Source: Blastocatellia bacterium (GTDB taxonomy: Bacteria; Acidobacteriota; Blastocatellia; Chloracidobacteriales; JADJPF01). Taken from it: a DNA stretch of 64,000 bases. The notes beneath the pieces were generated by a model. The model made no database searches. It had not been told where the DNA came from and was given only the letters and a program-made list of their open reading frames with translations. Numbering within the stretch: the first letter of the stretch is position 1; every line of letters starts with the position of its first letter. Location: assembly GCA_016713405.1 (NCBI GenBank), contig JADJPF010000011.1, forward strand, positions 62,001 to 126,000, given 5' to 3'. The position numbers were made by a program, and so were the translations under genes. Positions 1 through 7,863 of this stretch are shown here, in pieces.

Positions 1-2
1 AA

Positions 3-1259
3 GACTATGATTTTGTAGTAGTTTTTACTAGCACCCCAGGAATTCATAATGATATCCGAATGGCTGAGATGATGAAGGCAAATAAACCGGATCAAAAAAT
101 TACTTTTGTTGGGCCACACGTAACTGTTAGACCTGAAGAAACCTTACGCGCTACTACTGCGATTGACTTTGTATGTCGCAAAGAGTTTGACTTTAGTGTA
201 ACAGAATTTGCTGCTGGCAAGCCATTAGAAGAAATTCAAGGTGTTAGCTACATTAAGAATAATGAAATTGTTCATAATCCAGACCGTCCACCGCTTCATG
301 ACCTAGATCAGCTACCTTTTGCAACGGAAATTTATGCTCGTGATATGGATATTACCAAATACAATGTCCCGTTTTTACTCCATCCTTACGTTGCTTTTTA
401 CACTGAGCGAGGTTGTCCTGCACTTTGTACTTTCTGTTTATGGCCTCAAACTATGAGCGGACATCCTTGGCGCACTCGTAGTTCTGATAATGTGGTAGCA
501 GAAGTCAAACGCGCTCTTGAACTTTTCCCAAATATGAAGGAAATTTTCTTTGATGATGATACTTTTGCTTGGCGTAAATCACGAGTTTTAGAAATTTGTG
601 AAAAGTTTAAGCCGCTAAAATTTACTTGGTCTTGTACATCTCGCGTTCATACCGATTATGAAACACTAAAAGCTATGAAAGAAGCAGGTTGTCGGCTCTT
701 GATTGTTGGCTTTGAGTCAGGCGATGATCAAATTCTTAAGAATATTAAAAAAGGCACAAATGTAGAAATGGCTCGCAAGTTTATGAAAAACTGTAAAAAG
801 CTTGGCATAGTTGTCCATGGCGATTTTATTCTTGGCCTGCCAGGTGAGACTAAAGAAACAGTTGAAAGAACTATCAAGTTTGCAAAAGAAATTGACTGCG
901 AAACCATCCAAGTTTCTATTGCCCACGCTTACCCAGGCACAGAAATGTATGATGAATGGAAGGAAAAAGGCATTTTAATTGAAAATGAAATGACTGACGA
1001 CGAAGGCCATCAACTACCACACGCAGAACTTCCAGGAATTACTCGCGGCGAAATTATGCGCCAAGTAGAACGTTTTTATGATGAATATTATTTTCGTCCT
1101 CGTGTAGTTGCTCGAATTGTCAGCAAAGCAATTTTTGATAGCGATGAACGCAGCCGACTTTATAAGGAAGCAAAACAATTTTTACAACTACGTTCTAAAC
1201 GAAAAGAGTTTGTTAAAGCCCAACAAGCTCAAATTGGCACTTCACATAAAGGTGTTTAG
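3..1259 (+). CDS. hpnJ: Hopanoid biosynthesis radical SAM protein HpnJ (5' end outside window)
   Basis: B12-binding-type radical SAM enzyme. In the known pathway HpnJ converts the glucosamine head group attached to bacteriohopanetetrol into the cyclitol ether. The frame is open from base 3, so the gene begins upstream; the ATG at 60 is internal and part of the N-terminal cobalamin-binding domain is missing here. The Fe-S cluster motif CPALCTFC (CX3CX2C, near codon 119 counted from the ATG at 60) is intact, followed by the radical SAM segments EIFFDDDTF, GFESGD and HGDFILGLPGE. The C-terminal part has the HpnJ-like ending. It is followed by hpnK, two small membrane proteins and hpnI on the same strand, which supports the hopanoid assignment over a generic BchE-like enzyme. 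Confidence 0.9.
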   Translation, partial: DYDFVVVFTSTPGIHNDIRMAEMMKANKPDQKITFVGPHVTVRPEETLRATTAIDFVCRKEFDFSVTEFAAGKPLEEIQGVSYIKNNEIVHNPDRPPLHDLDQLPFATEIYARDMDITKYNVPFLLHPYVAFYTERGCPALCTFCLWPQTMSGHPWRTRSSDNVVAEVKRALELFPNMKEIFFDDDTFAWRKSRVLEICEKFKPLKFTWSCTSRVHTDYETLKAMKEAGCRLLIVGFESGDDQILKNIKKGTNVEMARKFMKNCKKLGIVVHGDFILGLPGETKETVERTIKFAKEIDCETIQVSIAHAYPGTEMYDEWKEKGILIENEMTDDEGHQLPHAELPGITRGEIMRQVERFYDEYYFRPRVVARIVSKAIFDSDERSRLYKEAKQFLQLRSKRKEFVKAQQAQIGTSHKGV

Positions 1260-1271
1260 TTAAATTTATCT

Positions 1272-1303
1272 AAGAAGTAGAAAGAAGTCTTTTTCTACTT
1301 CTT
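1272..1303 (+). terminator. Hairpin after hpnJ
   Basis: Perfect 12-bp inverted repeat AAGAAGTAGAAA / TTTCTACTTCTT with an 8-nt loop, 12 bases after the hpnJ stop. No clean T tract follows, so it may attenuate rather than terminate readthrough into hpnK. Confidence 0.45.
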
Positions 1304-1323
1304 TATCCAATTATAGTTACAAG

Positions 1324-2197
1324 ATGCAAAAGAAATTAATCGTCAATGCTGACGATTTTGGTTACTCCATAGCAGTTAATCAAGCAATTATTCAAGCCTT
1401 TGAGCAAGGAATTTTAACTAGTTGTAGTTTAATGGTTGGTGAAGCAGCCTTTGATGAAGCAGTTAAACTTGCTCGCGCTCACCCTAAATTAGCCGTAGGA
1501 TTACACTTAGTGGTAATTTGTGGGCGTTCGGTTTTGCCTCATAATGAAATCCCAAATTGAGTTGATAAATCAGGTAATTTTCCAACAGATCCTTTTGCTA
1601 CAGGAGTTAAATATTATTTTTCTTCTGCTGCTCAAGTAGAACTACGAAAAGAAATTTATGCACAAGTGGAAAAATTTGCTAGCACAGGTCTTCCTTTTCA
1701 CATATTGATGGGCATTTGCATTTACATATGCACCCAACAGTTTTTCTATTTTGGTTGAAGCAGCAGAAAAATATAAAGTAAAGCGTGTTAGATTACCGCA
1801 AGAAACCTTAAAACATACTTTGCGCTTGCGCCGTCGTAATTTAGCGATGAAACTAATTTGGTGGACAGTTTTTAGCCTTCTATGTAAAAGTGCCAAAAGT
1901 AAACTGCAAGGGCGTGGATTTGCTACAACACAAAGGGTTTATGGATTATTAGAAAGTGGTGCAATGACAGAAGATTTTTGGCTAGGACTACTCCCGCAAA
2001 TTAACACAGAAATAAATGAAATTTATTGTCACCCTGAAATAAAAGAGTTAGCTGGTAATTCTACAAATTTAGGTGGTGGAGCCGAACTAGCCGCATTGCT
2101 AAGTAAAAAAGTACAAGCTAAATTAAAAGATCACGCCTTTGAGCTAATCAATTATTTTGACCTTGAGAAGGAAATAAGCAGAAAATTTTCTGCCTAA
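1324..2197 (+). pseudogene. hpnK: Hopanoid biosynthesis deacetylase HpnK, broken (one nonsense codon, two frameshifts)
   Basis: YdjC/ChbG-family deacetylase. HpnK removes the acetyl group from N-acetylglucosaminyl-bacteriohopanetetrol between the HpnI and HpnJ steps. The N-terminal part (1324-1560) carries the metal-binding motif NADDFG and VGLHLV. It stops at TGA 1558-1560, where homologues usually have Leu (HNEIPN*VDKSGNF). Reading continues in the same frame to GLPF. A missing T in the T4 run at 1695-1698 then shifts the frame: restoring it gives SHIDGHLHLHMHPTVF, which holds the conserved metal-binding histidines. A second missing T in the T5 run at 1741-1745 is needed to join the last part (1751-2197, VEAAEKYKVKRVRLPQE). 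The repaired length, about 291 codons, is normal for HpnK. Either a pseudogene or a locus with assembly errors. Confidence 0.85.
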
Positions 2198-2213
2198 GTA
2201 ATTAAAATTAAGC

Positions 2214-2708
2214 ATGAAATTACTCCCAATAATAATAATAGCTGTTTTTACTGTCTCGCTTGGGGACGCTTTGTTAACTCGTGGAATGAAACAAGTTGCT
2301 GAGCTAATGACTAATTTTGATATGGCACAAGCTAGCGGCTTAAGTTTTCACTTAATGGGACTTGTTGCAACTGTTAATCCAGATTGGGCAATTTATGGGG
2401 CTTGGCCGATGGCTACGGTTACAAATATTTACTTTTTATTAGGTTTAGCCCTGCAAACCACTTTCTTTGTGCTTTTTCTTACCCTGCTTTCTCGTGCTGA
2501 TCTTAGCTATGTTTTGCCTGTCACTTCTTTTAGTTACATTATTACTGCTGTTTTAGCTATGTTAATGCTTAAAGAAGAGGTTTCTGGCAGACGTTGGTTT
2601 GGGATCTTGCTAATTTGTTTTGGAGTTTTGCTTGTAGCGCGTGGTCAGGCCCGAACAGATCAAAAAACTTCTACCGAGGGGATAGCTGATAATGCTGGAA
2701 ATGGTTAA
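2214..2708 (+). CDS. Small 4-TM EamA/SMR-like membrane protein, first of a pair
   Basis: 164-residue integral membrane protein of the drug/metabolite transporter superfamily with about four hydrophobic segments: residues 3-20 (with the signature LGDALLTRGMKQV), 45-65, 75-100 and 105-142. The C-terminal tail is short and hydrophilic. Size and the paired arrangement with the next gene resemble ArnE/ArnF, the two half-size proteins that flip a glycosylated lipid across the inner membrane. Position between hpnK and hpnI suggests a role in moving modified hopanoids or a sugar donor; this is inference. It starts 17 bases after hpnK and overlaps the next gene by 17 bases, so the two are probably translationally coupled. 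Confidence 0.75.
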   Translation: MKLLPIIIIAVFTVSLGDALLTRGMKQVAELMTNFDMAQASGLSFHLMGLVATVNPDWAIYGAWPMATVTNIYFLLGLALQTTFFVLFLTLLSRADLSYVLPVTSFSYIITAVLAMLMLKEEVSGRRWFGILLICFGVLLVARGQARTDQKTSTEGIADNAGNG

Positions 2709-3078
2709 ACCTGTAGAAACTATAGTATTAATTATAATAATTGTCCTAGGTGGTTCTTGTGGAGATATTTTGCTTAGTCGTGGAATGAAGCAAGTTGGCG
2801 AAGTTGACACGCTAAAAATTAAGGTGCTGCTAGGTGTTGCTCGTCGTACATTGACCAATCTTTGGGTCATAAGTGGAATTGCTTGTATGGCTGTAGCATT
2901 TTTTTCACTGCTTACAGTGTTATCCTGGGCCCCAATTAGCTTAGTTAGTCCTGCTACAGCACTTAGCTATGTAGTAAACACAGTAGGGGCAAAATATTAC
3001 TTAAACGAAGAAATAGACCGAGGGCGGTTAATGGGAACGCTACTTGTTTGCCTTGGTGTAGTTTTTCTTGTTATATAA
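2692..3078 (+). CDS. Small 4-TM EamA/SMR-like membrane protein, second of a pair
   Basis: 128-residue paralogue of the preceding gene. It shares the opening pattern GGSCGDILLSRGMKQVGEV (compare LGDALLTRGMKQVAEL) and has four predicted membrane helices ending in LVCLGVVFLVI. The ATG at 2692 overlaps the upstream gene by 17 bases; an internal ATG at 2701 would reduce this to 8. Two different half-size transporters encoded back to back usually form a heterodimer, as in ArnE/ArnF or EbrA/EbrB. The neighbours hpnJ, hpnK and hpnI point to lipid head-group export rather than drug resistance, but no substrate can be read from the sequence. Confidence 0.75.
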   Translation: MLEMVKPVETIVLIIIIVLGGSCGDILLSRGMKQVGEVDTLKIKVLLGVARRTLTNLWVISGIACMAVAFFSLLTVLSWAPISLVSPATALSYVVNTVGAKYYLNEEIDRGRLMGTLLVCLGVVFLVI

Positions 3079-3081
3079 GGC

Positions 3082-3105
3082 TGGGAGCGCAAGCATATTG
3101 CTTGC
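3082..3105 (+). repeat. Dispersed hairpin repeat, copy 1
   Basis: TGGGAGCGCAAGCATATTGC plus TTGC, containing the perfect 7-bp inverted repeat GCAAGCA / TGCTTGC. It matches, in opposite orientation, the hairpin repeats near 23030-23070 and 42350-42374 (core GCGGGCAAGATGCCYGC). It lies between the second small transporter gene and hpnI. Confidence 0.5.
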
Positions 3106-3119
3106 AATAACTTAAACAA

Positions 3120-4283
3120 ATGAACTGGCTAACGCTGATCTTATTTTGGACTCTAATTTTACTTGTAACTGCTTCTGCTATTTACCACTTAATTTGCATT
3201 TATAGTGCCGCAAAATTTTTTAACTCACAAAAAAAATTAGAAAACTCTACTTTTACACCTTCTATTACTATCTTAAAACCTGTTCGCGGGATAGATGAAA
3301 GAGCTTATGATTGTTGGGTAAGCTGTTGTAATCAAGATTATTTAAATTATGAAATTATTTTTGGTGTTCGTGATAAAACCGACCCTGCAATAGATTTAAT
3401 TAAACAGCTACAAACAGAATTTCCACAACTTCAAATAAAACTTGTAATTAGCGAAATCAGCATAGGCATTAACGCTAAAGTTAGTAACTTAAATAATATG
3501 CTAGGGTGTGCAGAAAATGAAATTTTAGTACTAAGTGATAGCGATATTTTTGTCCCAAAAGATTACCTAAAAACAGTAGTTTCACCATTGCAAAATGAAA
3601 AAATAGGTGTGGTTACTTGTCTTTATCGTGCAATTGGTAGCACTAATTTTGCTGCTTTGATGGAAGGTTTAGGAATTTCCGGGGAATTTATCTTAGGTGT
3701 TTTAACGGCACGTCAATTAGAAGGGATTAAATTTGCTCTTGGTTCAACGATTGCAATAAAAAAAGAGGTTTTAGCAAAATTTGGTGGTTTTGCGGCTATT
3801 GCTGATTATTTAGCAGATGATTTTTTAATAGGTAATTTAGCAGCTAAGTCAGGCTATCAAGTTTATTTATCTGAATGTGTAGTTGATACCGTGTTACCGA
3901 ATTATAAGCTAAGTGATTTTCTTAAGCATCAAATTCGTTGGGCTAGAGGAGTTAAGTTTTCTCGTCCAGGCGGTTATGTTGGACTGGTTTTTACTTTTAC
4001 AACATTTTTTTCCTTAGTTTTATTACTAGGTTTTGTAAATAGCTATTTAGCTTGGGTAGTCGCGCTACTAGCTTTAATTGTAAGGTCTTTAGCTGCGTGG
4101 TTAGTTGGTGGGACTTGGTTAGGCGATCATAGAATAAAACGTTATTTTTACCTTTTACCTATTAGGGATTTATTTAGCTTTTTAGTTTGGGCGGCTAGCT
4201 TTGTTGGGAGGACAGTTTATTGGCGAGGAGATAAATTTTATTTAACAAGTGGAGGGCGATTAGTTTCGGCAGATAAAAAGTAG
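3120..4283 (+). CDS. hpnI: Hopanoid glycosyltransferase HpnI
   Basis: Family 2 glycosyltransferase of the ceramide-glucosyltransferase-like type, 387 residues. HpnI attaches N-acetylglucosamine to bacteriohopanetetrol at the inner membrane. Visible features: an N-terminal membrane helix (residues 3-30), the GT2 opening ILKPVRGID, the donor/metal motif DSDIF, DDFLIG with the general-base aspartate region, and HQIRWARGVKFSRPGGY, equivalent to the (Q/R)XXRW motif. Two or three C-terminal helices follow (about residues 280-355). The ATG at 3120 has no strong ribosome-binding site. Last gene of the hpn run; it ends 4 bases before an inverted-repeat element. Confidence 0.88.
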   Translation: MNWLTLILFWTLILLVTASAIYHLICIYSAAKFFNSQKKLENSTFTPSITILKPVRGIDERAYDCWVSCCNQDYLNYEIIFGVRDKTDPAIDLIKQLQTEFPQLQIKLVISEISIGINAKVSNLNNMLGCAENEILVLSDSDIFVPKDYLKTVVSPLQNEKIGVVTCLYRAIGSTNFAALMEGLGISGEFILGVLTARQLEGIKFALGSTIAIKKEVLAKFGGFAAIADYLADDFLIGNLAAKSGYQVYLSECVVDTVLPNYKLSDFLKHQIRWARGVKFSRPGGYVGLVFTFTTFFSLVLLLGFVNSYLAWVVALLALIVRSLAAWLVGGTWLGDHRIKRYFYLLPIRDLFSFLVWAASFVGRTVYWRGDKFYLTSGGRLVSADKK

Positions 4284-4287
4284 TTTT

Positions 4288-4380
4288 GTTTAGATCGTGT
4301 TACAAAAAAGCAAGGATAAGGAATTAATATAGTTTTACCCATTAATAAATTTTATAAATATTTTGTAACACGATCTAAAC
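4288..4380. repeat. 93-bp element with perfect 20-bp terminal inverted repeats
   Basis: Bases 4288-4307 (GTTTAGATCGTGTTACAAAA) are the exact reverse complement of 4361-4380, with a 53-bp AT-rich centre. It fills the gap between the convergent genes hpnI (ends 4283) and the minus-strand gene ending at 4388. The loop is long for an intrinsic terminator, so a small non-autonomous mobile element is as likely; it could still act as a two-way terminator. No target duplication is obvious. Confidence 0.7.
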
Positions 4381-4387
4381 ATATGAT

Positions 4388-5392
4388 TTATTTGTTAATA
4401 ATATTTATGTTTCTTACTATAGAGTAGTCAAGAAGGTCACTATTTCCTATTCCAAATTGACCTAGATCAATAAACGCACCTTCAATGCTGTTTAGATCTA
4501 TATCTTCAAGAATAATATTTTTTGTACCAGAAATAATAGGAGTAGAAAAAGGGACTTTTAACTTCTGGTTAAAAACAGTAATAGTGCTATTAACTATATC
4601 AATTTCTTGAATTCTACCACGCAATGAGGATGTAATAATTTCTGGAATTGGCCCAGGGAATTTAGATCCTTCCCCCATAAATTTTAATACTTTATTTTTC
4701 TTTGGTGCTTTTTCTAGTACACCATTTATTTTGGCTCCAATGGTAAATGAATTTACTATTTTAAGAAAATCTACAGCTTGTTGTGAAAGTGTGCTTGTAA
4801 AGCCTCCTTCAAGTGTTACTGTATTTCCTGAAATAGCAGTAATTCTTCCTCCAAATGTAACTAACTTTCCTACGCTAAAGTTATCAACAAGAATGGTCTT
4901 AAATCCTTGAGGAGTATTTTCTATAGTGATAAGTACTATAGTGCCTTGCTTTAAATTTGCAGCCATAAATACATCTTTATTTATAGCTATTGGTTGATTA
5001 AAAATGGTTATTTCTAATTGATTACTGCCTTTTTCAACCACCTTTTGAATGGGGCCAAGAAAAGTAATATCTCGGCGTTTTTCTACACGTGTCCAATCAG
5101 CTTTAATTAAGCTAGGGAATGTTTCTGTAGAAGTAAATACACCAGTTGCTCTTAATATATCTCTAACTTCAACAGGACGTTGGTTTTTAATCTCAGAAAA
5201 ATCAACAACAACTCCATTTTTGCAGAAAGCCTTTTGATCTTTTACTTCTACAACTTCTACATTTAGCAGGGTGTCAAAGCTATCAGATATTTGTGCTACA
5301 GCCGGCTTAAATTGAACAAAAATTATTGATATAACAATACAAAAATAAAAGAAAACATATTTTATGTTTTCAAAACTAACGGACTTAAACAT
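4388..5392 (-). CDS. Secreted protein of unknown function with DUF5666-like repeats
   Basis: 334 residues. Residues 14-33 form a hydrophobic segment ending AVAQ, so the protein is probably exported. The rest is beta-rich, with recurring short units of the type G-I/R-hydrophobic-x-x-I-x-G-N-x-hydrophobic-T-hydrophobic (FGGRITAISGNTVTLEG, LRGRIQEIDIVNSTITV, FLGPIQKVVEKGSNQLEITI). These resemble the repeated OB-like units of DUF5666 proteins, but that is a pattern match by eye. No catalytic motif is seen. It is divergent from the PAS regulator at 5581 and convergent with hpnI. Confidence 0.6.
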   Translation of the reverse strand: MFKSVSFENIKYVFFYFCIVISIIFVQFKPAVAQISDSFDTLLNVEVVEVKDQKAFCKNGVVVDFSEIKNQRPVEVRDILRATGVFTSTETFPSLIKADWTRVEKRRDITFLGPIQKVVEKGSNQLEITIFNQPIAINKDVFMAANLKQGTIVLITIENTPQGFKTILVDNFSVGKLVTFGGRITAISGNTVTLEGGFTSTLSQQAVDFLKIVNSFTIGAKINGVLEKAPKKNKVLKFMGEGSKFPGPIPEIITSSLRGRIQEIDIVNSTITVFNQKLKVPFSTPIISGTKNIILEDIDLNSIEGAFIDLGQFGIGNSDLLDYSIVRNINIINK

Positions 5393-5580
5393 ACTTTTCC
5401 CTTTCTTACACGCCTTTTTAAAAATTGTTGTGTTTGTAAATATTCTATAGATATTTCCCTTTGCTTGTTGACGCGTAAAAAAATAAAAAAAACTATCATA
5501 GTTTTACCGGGACAACTTTATTTCCACCTATAGTATTAGAAACATATTTTTTTTATAGCTTTTTATATAAAATACATATT

Positions 5581-7545
5581 TTGTATAATTCTAACTTAAG
5601 GTTTTATAAAATTATGATACGACTACCAATAAGCAAAGCTCGTTTTGAGCCTATAGAAAATCTTTATAAAGTAGCTTTTGGGCTAGAAAGAATTGTTCTT
5701 CATAAACATGACAAAGATCTTGCCGCAGTGGTTTCAATACAAGATCTTTTGTTACTTGAGCTAATAAAAAAAGGCTCTGCAACTGAACAAACAATTGTTG
5801 AAAACCTAGCTCGACTTGCTGCAATTGTTGAATCTTCAGAAGATGCAATAATAGGTAAAACTTTAGAAGGTGTGATAACTAATTGGAATCCTGGAGCAGA
5901 AAAGCTTTATGGATATAATACAGACGAAATATTAGGTAAATCTATAGCTATTTTAGCTCCAAAAGATCGAGCTAATGAAGCAATAGAAATTTTGGAAAAA
6001 ATCCGCCAAGGCCAACAAGTTAAACACTTTGAGACTACTCGAATTTGTAAAGATGGTAAGGAAATATTTGTTTCTTTAACAGTTTCTCCAATAAAAGACG
6101 CTAGTAACAAGATTATTGGAGCATCAACCATTGCACGAGATATTACAGAACGCAAAAAGGCAGAAAGTGAGCTTAGACAAACTAAAGAAAAATTGCGGCT
6201 TTTTTCTAGAAATTTACAAGCACTTCAAGAAGAAGAAAGAGCAAACATAACTCGTCAAATCCAAAGCGATATTGGGCAAGTCCTAACAGCCTTAAAAATG
6301 GAACTTGCTTGGCTATATAAAAAATTAGGTGCTAACCAAGAGCTATTACAAAAAAAAGTTGAGAAAATGAAAGCTCTTATTGAACAATCTTTGCAAACAG
6401 TAGATAAAATATCTACAGAATTAAGACCTAAAGCACTAGATGACCTTGGTTTAACAAGTGCCATTGAATGGGAAGTTACACAATTTCAAAAAAATACAAA
6501 TATAGAATGTAATCTAAATATTCCTGAAGAAATAATACTAGATTCAGCCTATTCAATTTTTGTCTTTAGAATTTTACAAGAAAGCTTAAGTAGTTTAGCT
6601 AGACTAACAAATCAAATAGATATTAATATTTATCAATCAGAGGATTTAAGCTTTCTTTTCCTTGAGTTAACAAGCAGTAATTTTGATTTTTCAAAACAAA
6701 CAAATCTTTCTTTAGACTTATTTAGCGTTCAAGAAAGAGCTTTATTATTAGGGGGTAAGGTAGAAATCAAGCAACAGGACGAAAAACTAACTCTGCTAAT
6801 TTCCATTGCTTTACCTAAAAAAGCTAATAAAGAAAGCTTTTTGTCTATTGACTCAGAAAATACAAAAAGATCTTTTCCTTTAACTACTAGCAACAAACAA
6901 GGCAAAAAGGCAATTACTAAAATTTTAATTGCTGATAGTCATGCAATTGTTAGAGAAGGCTTAAAACAAATTTTAGCAGAGATTCCAGACATAGTTGTTG
7001 CAGGTGAAGCAAGCAATGGTCAAGAATTAATGCAAAAAATACGTAATTATCCTTGGGATATGCTAGTAATGGATATATCTTTACCTGGTAAAAATGGTTT
7101 AGATTTACTTAAACAGATAAAAGTAGAATTTCCTTTATTACCGATTTTAATCTTAGGTACACAAACAGAGGAAGCTTATGCTTTAAGGATATTAAAAGTT
7201 GGTGCAGCGGGCTATTTAGACAAGGAAAGTGCGCCAGAACAATTAATTCAAGCAATTCAAAAAATTGCTGAAGGGGGCCAATATATAAGTGAGTCTGTAG
7301 CTGAACAATTAATATTTGAGCTAAAAGCTGATACAGAAAAACCATTACACAAAAATTTATCAGATAGAGAATTTCAAATTCTTTGTCTTATTGCTTCAGG
7401 AAAAAATCTAACAGAAATAGCAAAGGAACTGCGTTTAAGTATAAAAACTATTAGTACCTATCGTAGTAAATTACTAGAAAAAATAGGGTTAAAAAACAAT
7501 GCTGAAATAGTTCGTTATGCTATAACAAATGAGCTTTTAACTTAA
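5581..7545 (+). CDS. PAS / degenerate histidine kinase / NarL-type response regulator fusion
   Basis: Single-chain sensor-regulator, 654 residues from TTG 5581; ATG at 5614 (residue 12) is an equally good start and neither has a clear ribosome-binding site. Order: residues 16-65 resemble a Phd/YefM antitoxin fold (GLERIVLHKHDKDLAAVVSI); PAS about 78-195; HisKA_3-like helix about 208-245 where the expected LHDELGQ reads IQSDIGQ, so the phosphoacceptor His is Gln228; an ATPase-like region 285-412 with no recognisable N or G1 box; receiver domain 447-570 with phospho-Asp in VMDIS (Asp498) but the acidic pair reduced to DS; LuxR helix-turn-helix 590-654 (LSDREFQILCLIASGKNLTEIA). The kinase part looks inactive, so signal may pass directly from PAS to the DNA-binding domain. 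Confidence 0.85.
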   Translation: MYNSNLRFYKIMIRLPISKARFEPIENLYKVAFGLERIVLHKHDKDLAAVVSIQDLLLLELIKKGSATEQTIVENLARLAAIVESSEDAIIGKTLEGVITNWNPGAEKLYGYNTDEILGKSIAILAPKDRANEAIEILEKIRQGQQVKHFETTRICKDGKEIFVSLTVSPIKDASNKIIGASTIARDITERKKAESELRQTKEKLRLFSRNLQALQEEERANITRQIQSDIGQVLTALKMELAWLYKKLGANQELLQKKVEKMKALIEQSLQTVDKISTELRPKALDDLGLTSAIEWEVTQFQKNTNIECNLNIPEEIILDSAYSIFVFRILQESLSSLARLTNQIDINIYQSEDLSFLFLELTSSNFDFSKQTNLSLDLFSVQERALLLGGKVEIKQQDEKLTLLISIALPKKANKESFLSIDSENTKRSFPLTTSNKQGKKAITKILIADSHAIVREGLKQILAEIPDIVVAGEASNGQELMQKIRNYPWDMLVMDISLPGKNGLDLLKQIKVEFPLLPILILGTQTEEAYALRILKVGAAGYLDKESAPEQLIQAIQKIAEGGQYISESVAEQLIFELKADTEKPLHKNLSDREFQILCLIASGKNLTEIAKELRLSIKTISTYRSKLLEKIGLKNNAEIVRYAITNELLT

Positions 7546-7863
7546 AATTTTGCTTTAATAAACAAGGGTAAAATTTTTACCTTCTTCTTTCCTAAAATCT
7601 TATTAAAAAAACTGTTTTTATCTGATTTCCTAAAATTTTCTAAAAAGTTACTATTGCTTTGGTTTACTACTAAAATTTAATTAGTAGAATTAAGCTTTAA
7701 TTAGTAGAAAATTATGCCTAGTAATAGTAAATATAACCGCATTTTTATCAACAAGTTGCCAAATCTACCTATCTTAATTTTTCGACCAAACCGAAGATAA
7801 ATAATTCTAACAATTAAATTTTTTAATGAGCTAGAGAAAATGCTATGGTAGCTTGGAGTATTT
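7546..7863. other. 318-bp intergenic region upstream of sulP
   Basis: No credible gene. It contains a weak hairpin with a bulge just after the regulator stop (about 7568-7585) and a 14-bp direct repeat TTTAATTAGTAGAA at 7676-7689 and 7696-7709 (period 20, about two helical turns). The repeat lies about 155-190 bases before the sulP ATG and could be a paired operator; this is inference. The open frame on the minus strand here is AT-rich and unlike any protein I recognise. Confidence 0.35.
7676..7709. repeat. 14-bp direct repeat, 20-bp period
   Basis: TTTAATTAGTAGAA occurs twice with starts 20 bases apart, upstream of the SulP gene. The spacing places both copies on the same face of the helix, as in activator or repressor site pairs, but low sequence complexity makes chance possible. 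Confidence 0.35.

Noticed and set aside
1558..1560. In-frame TGA in hpnK as a selenocysteine codon
   Set aside because: The HpnK/YdjC family is not known for selenocysteine, homologues appear to have Leu here, no SECIS-like hairpin was evident right after the codon, and two further frameshifts break the same gene.
5611..5780. Phd/YefM-like sequence as part of a toxin-antitoxin system
   Set aside because: The segment is fused to a large sensor-regulator and no toxin-like gene lies next to it, so it is treated as a domain of that protein.
7568..7585. Hairpin GGGTAAAA / TTTTTACC as terminator of the PAS regulator
   Set aside because: The stem is short, bulged and AT-rich, with no clear T tract placement; mentioned only in the intergenic entry.
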